DNA of 10,042 nucleotides from JBCBTD01 sp039818825 (lineage in GTDB: Bacteria; Pseudomonadota; Alphaproteobacteria; Geminicoccales; Geminicoccaceae), in NCBI GenBank assembly GCA_039818825.1, contig JBCBTD010000102.1, positions 1 through 10,042 of the forward strand, given 5' to 3'. Below, in pieces: positions 5,699-10,042 of this stretch (position 1 is the stretch's first letter; every line of letters starts with the position of its first letter). The notes under the pieces were generated by a model. That model was given only the letters and a program-made list of their open reading frames with translations. It did not search any database and had not been told where the DNA came from. Both the position numbers and the translations under genes were made by a program.

Positions 5699-6769
5699 GT
5701 GCATCAACGCCTTCGAGCCCATCGTCATCTTGCCGCGGCCCTGGCGGGCGCGGCCGTCCTCGTATTGGGCACATGGCCTGCGGAAGCCCAGGACCGCGTC
5801 CGCTGGCGGGTGCCGATCGCCTTTCCGTCATCGTTGCCGGCGCTTGGCGACAACATGCCTTGGGTCGCCGAGCAGGTCGCTGCGGCGAGCGACGGCCGCA
5901 TCGAGATGCGCGTCATCGAGCCAGGTGAAATGGTCCCGGCGCTGGAGCTGTCGGAAGCCGTGGGTCAGGGACAGGTGGTCGCTGGCTACAACTGGCTCGG
6001 CTACGACCAAGGCCGCATCCCGGCGTCGCCGCTCTTCTCCGCGGTGCCGTTCGGCATGGAGCCGCTCGAATACATCGCCTGGTGGCGGCACGCCGGCGGC
6101 CGCGACCTCGCCGAGGAGATCTACGGTGCCATCAACGTCATGCCGATCCTGTGCGGCATGACCGGACCGGAGACCGCGGGCTGGTTCAAGGAGCCGATCG
6201 AGGGCGTCGCCGACATCGACGGGCTCAAGATCCGCTTCGCCGGCCTCGGCGGCCAGGTCCTCGAGTCGCTCGGCGCGTCGGTCTCGATCATCCCCGGCGG
6301 CGAGATCTATCAGTCGCTGGAGCGCGGTGTCATCGATGCGAGCGAGTTCTCGCAGCCGGTCGTCGACCAGCGCCTCGGCTTCCACCAGATCGCGCCGTAC
6401 AACTACTTCCCGGGCTGGCATCAGACGTTCACCGCGTTCCACCTGGTCGTGAACCTCGACGAGTGGAACGGCCTGAGCGCGGCCGATCAGGCGCTGCTGC
6501 GGACGGCATGCAGCGCCGGCGTCATCGACAACCTGTCGAACTCGGAAGGCCTCCAGGGCGAGATCATCGCCGGTTTCTCCGACATCGGCGTGACCGCGAC
6601 CAAGCTTCCCGAGGACGTCTTGCGCGAGCTGCAGGCGGCGACCTTGGCCGTGCTCGAAGCGCAAGCCGAGGCGGATGCCGACTTCGCCCGCGTCTACGAG
6701 AGCCAGAAGACGTTCGGCGACAACTACCGATACTGGAAAGAGCTCGGCTACCTGCCGCGCGATTTCTGA
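5699..6769 (+). CDS. dctP: TRAP transporter solute-binding protein (DctP/TakP family)
   Basis: The periplasmic component that captures the substrate and hands it to the permease. From the GTG at 5699 it has 356 residues, a normal length. A Sec signal peptide is evident: basic MHQRLRAHRH, hydrophobic core 11-26, and a likely cut after PAEA (30). Family features follow: GDNMPWVAEQVAAASDGRIEM (50-70), CGMTGPETAGWF (152-163), GLKIRF with the conserved substrate-carboxylate arginine R179, LGASVSIIPGGEIYQSLERG (191-210), IDASEF (212-217), and LGFHQIAPYNYFPGWHQ (226-242). The LGF..APY.YFPGWH pattern places it with the TakP-type subgroup that binds 2-oxo or hydroxy carboxylates together with a metal ion. 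E158, F217 and Q242 differ from the residues I recall at the TakP ion site (Gln, Trp, Glu). The substrate cannot be named. First gene of the operon; an in-frame ATG at 5639 would add 20 residues and give an over-long signal peptide. Confidence 0.93.
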   Translation: MHQRLRAHRHLAAALAGAAVLVLGTWPAEAQDRVRWRVPIAFPSSLPALGDNMPWVAEQVAAASDGRIEMRVIEPGEMVPALELSEAVGQGQVVAGYNWLGYDQGRIPASPLFSAVPFGMEPLEYIAWWRHAGGRDLAEEIYGAINVMPILCGMTGPETAGWFKEPIEGVADIDGLKIRFAGLGGQVLESLGASVSIIPGGEIYQSLERGVIDASEFSQPVVDQRLGFHQIAPYNYFPGWHQTFTAFHLVVNLDEWNGLSAADQALLRTACSAGVIDNLSNSEGLQGEIIAGFSDIGVTATKLPEDVLRELQAATLAVLEAQAEADADFARVYESQKTFGDNYRYWKELGYLPRDF

Positions 6770-6777
6770 GGGGCCAC

Positions 6778-6825
6778 GAGCCTGGGGCGCTCCGGCGCCC
6801 CAGGTCGCCGACCTGTTCCAGGCTC
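6778..6825 (+). repeat. Intercistronic hairpin with competing fold
   Basis: Between the binding-protein stop and the small-permease start, CCTGGGGCGC (6781-6790), loop TCCG (6791-6794) and GCGCCCCAGG (6795-6804) form a perfect 10-bp stem closed by C-G around a UNCG-class tetraloop, which is unusually stable. An alternative pairing of GAGCCTGG (6778-6785) with CCAGGCTC (6818-6825) would exclude it. No U-tract follows, so this looks like an mRNA stabiliser or expression-ratio element rather than a strong terminator. Confidence 0.6.
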
Positions 6826-6849
6826 CTGCGTAGCTCTCGTGAGGTTCCG

Positions 6850-7434
6850 ATGACGTCAGCCACCCCGACACCCGGTCCGTCACCGGCTGCCGCACCGACC
6901 CTGCCCCACACCCGCTTCTCGACCGTCGTCGACGGCATCGTCAACCGGATCGGCGCAGTCGCATCCTGGTTGTGGATCCTCATCATCGCGGCGATCGTGA
7001 TCAACGTCGTCTACCGCTACGCACTGCGCAACAACGTCGGTCAGCTCGAAGAGCTGCAGTGGCATCTCTACGCCGTGGCATTCCTCATCGGTTTGTCGTT
7101 CACGGTCGCATCGGACCAGCACGTCCGCGTCGACATCGTCTACGGCCGGCGCTCGCTCCGCGCCAAGGCGTGGATCGACCTGATCGGCATCCTCGTTTTC
7201 GCCCTGCCCTTCGTGCTGCTCGTCCTCTGGTATGGCGTGCCGTTCGTCGAAGCCGCGTTCGTTGCGGCGGAGCGCTCGGACCAGCCGAGCGGACTACCCC
7301 ACCGGTTCTTGATCAAAGCCGCCCTGCCGGCGGCATTCGTCCTGTTGCTCGCGGCCTTCCTGGCCCGGCTTTCTCGCCTGACGGCGCTCTTGTTCGGCTT
7401 TCCCAAGCCGCTCGAAGCGGTTTGGGAGGACTGA
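6850..7434 (+). CDS. dctQ: TRAP transporter small permease (DctQ)
   Basis: The small membrane subunit of the TRAP transporter, which pairs with the large permease and helps dock the binding protein. The 194-residue protein has four hydrophobic segments at roughly 36-56, 70-88, 108-128 and 154-174. The central EELQWHLYAVAFLIGLSF (67-84) and the following HVRVDIVYGR (91-100) are characteristic of DctQ proteins of the subgroup often annotated as mannitol/chloroaromatic or keto-acid TRAP systems. The first 20 residues are rich in Pro, Ala and Thr, predicted disordered and cytoplasmic. The ATG at 6850 has a modest GAGG five bases upstream. The gene lies 80 nt after the binding protein, separated by the hairpin, and its TGA (7432-7434) sits three bases before the large-permease start, so the two permease genes are tightly coupled. 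Confidence 0.92.
   Translation: MTSATPTPGPSPAAAPTLPHTRFSTVVDGIVNRIGAVASWLWILIIAAIVINVVYRYALRNNVGQLEELQWHLYAVAFLIGLSFTVASDQHVRVDIVYGRRSLRAKAWIDLIGILVFALPFVLLVLWYGVPFVEAAFVAAERSDQPSGLPHRFLIKAALPAAFVLLLAAFLARLSRLTALLFGFPKPLEAVWED
7424..7430 (+). promoter_or_regulatory. Shine-Dalgarno supporting the TTG start of the large permease
   Basis: GGGAGGA lies at the 3' end of the small-permease gene; its GGAGG (7425-7429) is eight bases before the TTG at 7438. This near-consensus site at ideal spacing makes the rare TTG start credible and places the ribosome site inside the upstream coding sequence. Confidence 0.7.
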
Positions 7435-7437
7435 CCG

Positions 7438-8874
7438 TTGGAATTCAACGACATCCTGACGCTGGTACTGTTCGGCAGCTTCATCGCCCTGCTGTTCACC
7501 GGCTTTCCGATCGCCTGGCTGCTGGGCGGCTTGTCCTTGATCGTCGCCTGCATCGCCATCTTCGTCGACACCTACATGCAGGACTGGCTGGTCGCGAACT
7601 TCCCCGACACGTGGATGGACCTGACCTGGCCCTACGTCTCGGCGATCGTCCGCAACATCTGGGACCAGGCCATGGCCAACGAGGTCCTGGTCGCCCTACC
7701 CATGTTCATCTTCATGGGCTTCATGCTCGACCGCTCGGGCATCGCCGAGACGTTGATGACGAGCTTCGCGCAGATCTTCGGCCGGCTGCGCGGCGGCTAC
7801 GCCATCACGGTCGTCGCGATCGGCGTGCTTTTGGCGGCGTCGACAGGTGTCGTGGGCGCATCGGTGGTGTTGTTGGCGCTGCTTGGCCTGCCGGTCATGC
7901 TGAACAACCGGTATCAGCCCGAGATCGCCGTCGGCACGGTCACCGCCGTCGGCACGCTTGGGATCTTGATCCCGCCGTCGATCATGCTGGTGCTGATGGC
8001 CGACAAGCTGGCGATCTCGCCCGGCGGCCTGTTCCTCGGAGCGTTCTTTCCGGGGCTGATGCTGGCGCTGCTCTACGTCACCTACATCGTCCTGGTCGGC
8101 ATCGTGTTCCCGCGGGCAACGCCGGCGCCCGAGGCCGGCGAACCGGTGACTGCACGCATGCTCCTGGCCCTGGTGTGGGCCGTGGTGCCGCCGGTCATGC
8201 TGATCCTGGCGGTTCTCGGTTCGATCTTTTTCGGCATCGCCACACCGACCGAGGCGTCCGGCGTCGGCGCGCTCGGCGCGACCCTGCTGGCCCTCGTGAA
8301 CGGCAAGGTCAGCTTCCGTGTCCTGAGCGAGGTCTCGCAAGCAACCACCAAGACCAGCGCCTTCATTCTCGCCATCGTCCTCGGCGCCGTCGCCTTCGCG
8401 CACATCCTGCGTGGGCTGGAGGGCGACCTCCTGATCGAGAGTTCGATCCTGGGCCTCGGCTTCGACGAGACCGGCACGCTCATCTTGATGCTCTGCCTCG
8501 TCTTCCTGCTCGGTTTCGTTCTGGATTGGATCCAGATCGTGCTGATCATCCTGCCGCTGGCCGGCGCACTGATCGGCGATCCGTCGCAACCGACGAGTGG
8601 CATGTGGCAGGCGCTGGGCTTCCAGTCGCCGGAGGAAGCGCTCACCTGGTTCACGGTGCTCTTCGCCATCGTGCTGCAAACGTCGTTCCTGACGCCGCCG
8701 GTGGGCTATGCGCTGTTCTACGTCAAAGGCGTGGCGCCGCCCGGGATCACGCTCATGCACATCTACCGCGGCGTGATGCCCTTCATCGCCGTCCAGGCAC
8801 TGGCCGCCATCATCGTTTTTTACTGGCGCGATCTGGTGCTTTGGTTACCCAATCTCGCGTTGACGCCGTCTTGA
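7438..8874 (+). CDS. dctM: TRAP transporter large permease (DctM)
   Basis: The transport-competent membrane subunit of the TRAP system, of the ion transporter superfamily and usually driven by sodium. The 478-residue protein consists almost wholly of hydrophobic segments, about a dozen, starting at 7-41. Diagnostic motifs are GTLGILIPPS (172-181), the first helical-hairpin signature; ATPTEASGVGALGA (268-281); DWIQIVLIILPLAG (373-386); and LTPPVGYALFYVKG (418-431), the second hairpin. It is longer than the roughly 425-residue SiaM/DctM type because of an insertion at about 42-87 between the first two membrane regions, as seen in the keto-acid/chloroaromatic subgroup. The start is TTG at 7438, supported by the Shine-Dalgarno and by the conserved N-terminal helix beginning at once. 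It is the third gene of the TRAP operon, 109 nt before the CoA-transferase. Confidence 0.95.
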   Translation: MEFNDILTLVLFGSFIALLFTGFPIAWLLGGLSLIVACIAIFVDTYMQDWLVANFPDTWMDLTWPYVSAIVRNIWDQAMANEVLVALPMFIFMGFMLDRSGIAETLMTSFAQIFGRLRGGYAITVVAIGVLLAASTGVVGASVVLLALLGLPVMLNNRYQPEIAVGTVTAVGTLGILIPPSIMLVLMADKLAISPGGLFLGAFFPGLMLALLYVTYIVLVGIVFPRATPAPEAGEPVTARMLLALVWAVVPPVMLILAVLGSIFFGIATPTEASGVGALGATLLALVNGKVSFRVLSEVSQATTKTSAFILAIVLGAVAFAHILRGLEGDLLIESSILGLGFDETGTLILMLCLVFLLGFVLDWIQIVLIILPLAGALIGDPSQPTSGMWQALGFQSPEEALTWFTVLFAIVLQTSFLTPPVGYALFYVKGVAPPGITLMHIYRGVMPFIAVQALAAIIVFYWRDLVLWLPNLALTPS

Positions 8875-8883
8875 TGATGGCTC

Positions 8884-8952
8884 CAGCGGCCCGGATACGA
8901 GCAGCCGAAGGCCGCTGATCCGGTGCCGATGCGGGTGCGGCAAAACGGCACC
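8884..8952 (+). repeat. Cluster of interleaved inverted repeats before the CoA-transferase
   Basis: The 109-nt gap holds three inverted repeats: CAGCGGCC (8884-8891) with GGCCGCTG (8910-8917), CCGGAT (8891-8896) with ATCCGG (8918-8923), and GGTGCCG (8922-8928) with CGGCACC (8946-8952). The first two cannot form together without steric strain, and the second and third share bases, so the leader could switch between folds. No T-run follows any stem. A leader or attenuator function is possible, but such repeats also arise by chance in GC-rich DNA. Confidence 0.35.
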
Positions 8953-8983
8953 CCAAAACTCAGACGATCAGGGACGAACGACG

Positions 8984-10042
8984 ATGCGCGACAAAACAGT
9001 CTCCGCCAGCGAGGCCGCAGCGCTCATTCAAGACAAGGACGTCATCGCGACCTCGGGTTTCATCGGTATCGGCACGCCGGACGCCTTGCTCTCCGCCATC
9101 GAGCGACGGTTCCTCGCCGAGGGTCATCCGCGCGATCTGACGCTGCTCTTTGCCGGCGGCCAGGGCGATGGCGGCGAACGCGGCCTCAACCTTCTGGGCC
9201 ACGACGGTCTGCTGAAGCGGGTCATCGGCGGCCATTTCGGTCTAGCGCCCAAGGTCGCCCAACTCGCCGTCGACAACCGAATCGAGGCGTACAACATCCC
9301 CCAAGGCTGCGTGTCGCACCTCTACCGCGACATCGCCGCCGGCAAGCCGGGCACGCTCTCCAAGGTGGGCCTTGATACGTTCGTCGACCCGCTGCTCGAA
9401 GGCGGCAAGGTCAACGCCGTGAGCACCGACGACGTCGTCGAGCGGGTGACGATCAACGGCGAAGCCTACCTGCTGTACAAGGCCATGCCGCTCAAAGTAG
9501 CGCTGCTGCGGGGTACGACGGCCGATCTCGCCGGCAACATCACCATGGAGCGCGAAGCGCTGGTGCTCGATGCTCTGGCGATGGCCATGGCGGCCAAGAA
9601 CTCCCACGGCATCGTCATCGTACAGGTCGAGCGTATCGCCGCGACGGACAGCTTGAATCCGCGCAACGTCGTGGTGCCGGGTGCCTTGGTCGACTGCGTC
9701 GTGCAGGCGCCGCCCGAGCTGCACCCGCAGACGTACTCGACGCCCTACAGCCCGGCCTTTTCGGGCGAATTGCGCGTGCCCTTGGACAGTCTGACACCGC
9801 TCCCGCTGAATGCGCGCAAGATCATCGCCCGTCGTTGCGCGTTCGAGCTCCCCGTCAACGGCATCGTGAACCTCGGTATCGGCATGCCCGAGGGCGTCGC
9901 CTCAGTGGCCAACGAGGAGCGGTTGCTGGACTACCTGACGCTGACCGCAGAGCCCGGTGTGGTCGGCGGGGTTCCCGCTGCCGTTGACGGGGAGCTCGAA
10001 CGCGCAACGACGGGCGATGATCTTGCGCGCATTCAGCGGGAG
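8984..10042 (+). CDS. Acyl-CoA:carboxylate CoA-transferase (YdiF/Pct type), N-terminal part
   Basis: Moves CoA between an acyl-CoA and a free carboxylate through a glutamyl-CoA thioester in the cytoplasm. The frame starts at ATG 8984, with AGGGA (8970-8974) nine bases upstream, and stays open to the last base, giving 353 residues; the C-terminus is outside the window. Both halves of a fused alpha/beta family I CoA-transferase are seen: the first half (about 1-240) includes SGFIGIGTPDALLSAIE (24-40), LTLLFAGGQGDG (52-63) and HFGLAPK (84-90), and the second half begins near 276. The second half has NLGIGMPEGVASVA (296-309) and LTAEPGVVGGVPA (320-332), where E323 aligns with the catalytic glutamate of E. 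coli YdiF (Glu333). Full-length relatives have about 520 residues. It follows the TRAP operon on the same strand after 109 nt, suggesting activation of the imported acid. Its substrate cannot be read from the sequence. Confidence 0.92.
   Translation, partial: MRDKTVSASEAAALIQDKDVIATSGFIGIGTPDALLSAIERRFLAEGHPRDLTLLFAGGQGDGGERGLNLLGHDGLLKRVIGGHFGLAPKVAQLAVDNRIEAYNIPQGCVSHLYRDIAAGKPGTLSKVGLDTFVDPLLEGGKVNAVSTDDVVERVTINGEAYLLYKAMPLKVALLRGTTADLAGNITMEREALVLDALAMAMAAKNSHGIVIVQVERIAATDSLNPRNVVVPGALVDCVVQAPPELHPQTYSTPYSPAFSGELRVPLDSLTPLPLNARKIIARRCAFELPVNGIVNLGIGMPEGVASVANEERLLDYLTLTAEPGVVGGVPAAVDGELERATTGDDLARIQRE

Noticed and set aside
5828..6895. Minus-strand open frame of 355 codons opposite the TRAP binding protein
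   Set aside because: Charged, low-complexity composition with many Arg, Asp and Ala residues and no motif; it is a shadow of the real coding strand.
7696..8760. Minus-strand open frame of 354 codons opposite the large permease
   Set aside because: Extreme His/Arg/Gln/Asp composition typical of the complement of hydrophobic membrane-protein codons.
6972..8918. Plus-strand open frame of 648 codons across the permease genes
   Set aside because: Arg/His/Pro-rich shadow in another frame over dctQ and dctM, which have clear membrane segments and family motifs.
8884..8923. H-type pseudoknot (possible riboswitch) in the dctM/CoA-transferase gap
   Set aside because: Arms are in pseudoknot order, but the two crossing loops would have zero length, which is sterically impossible; alternative folds are more likely.
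1..10042. CRISPR array, insertion sequence, prophage or defence gene
   Set aside because: No regularly spaced direct repeats, transposase motifs, terminal inverted repeats or defence-type domains are seen; all sizeable genes have housekeeping or transport assignments.

Overview
The window is GC-rich (about two thirds G+C by eye), gene-dense bacterial DNA. It most likely comes from an alphaproteobacterium, perhaps of the Rhodospirillales type. Supporting this are an elongator-type tRNA-Met with the anticodon loop ATCATAA, an AsmA/YhdP-like protein with a C-terminal motif I associate with alphaproteobacteria, the MnmA variant with a PCVRCNQ motif, and a TRAP transporter. I could run no database search, so the lineage is an inference.

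Layout. (1) Positions 1-1592, plus strand: the C-terminal part of a large AsmA/YhdP-like (DUF3971) envelope protein whose start lies outside the window. (2) Positions 1671-5372, minus strand: a compact sulfur-trafficking cluster, read in the order cysE, cysteine desulfurase, A-type Fe-S carrier (iscA), [2Fe-2S] ferredoxin, mnmA, tRNA-Met(CAT). Junctions are a 4-base overlap (cysE/desulfurase), a 35-nt gap with a good Shine-Dalgarno (desulfurase/iscA), a 1-nt gap (iscA/ferredoxin), a 4-base overlap (ferredoxin/mnmA) and a 41-nt gap (mnmA/tRNA). (3) Positions 5373-5698: a divergent control region with a candidate sigma70-type promoter for cysE and a perfect 22-bp palindrome that is a good candidate operator for the TRAP genes. 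(4) Positions 5699-8874, plus strand: a complete tripartite TRAP transporter in the order binding protein, small permease, large permease. A very stable hairpin lies between the binding protein and the permease genes. (5) Positions 8984-10042, plus strand: a two-domain CoA-transferase of the YdiF/propionate CoA-transferase type, complete at its start and cut by the window end just after its catalytic glutamate.

How the parts may work together. The minus-strand cluster runs from O-acetylserine synthesis (CysE) through persulfide formation (desulfurase) and Fe-S delivery and electron transfer (IscA, ferredoxin) to tRNA 2-thiolation (MnmA). No IscU, HscA/HscB or Tus relay gene is visible, so the desulfurase may supply MnmA directly. 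The plus-strand operon couples sodium-driven uptake of a carboxylic acid to a CoA-transferase that could activate it or a product of it.

Nothing here is a clear defence system, mobile element or CRISPR array. The most interesting points are the palindromic operator candidate, the three-cysteine MnmA sitting next to Fe-S genes, and an apparent reciprocal Gln/Glu exchange at the predicted ligand/cation site of the TRAP binding protein.
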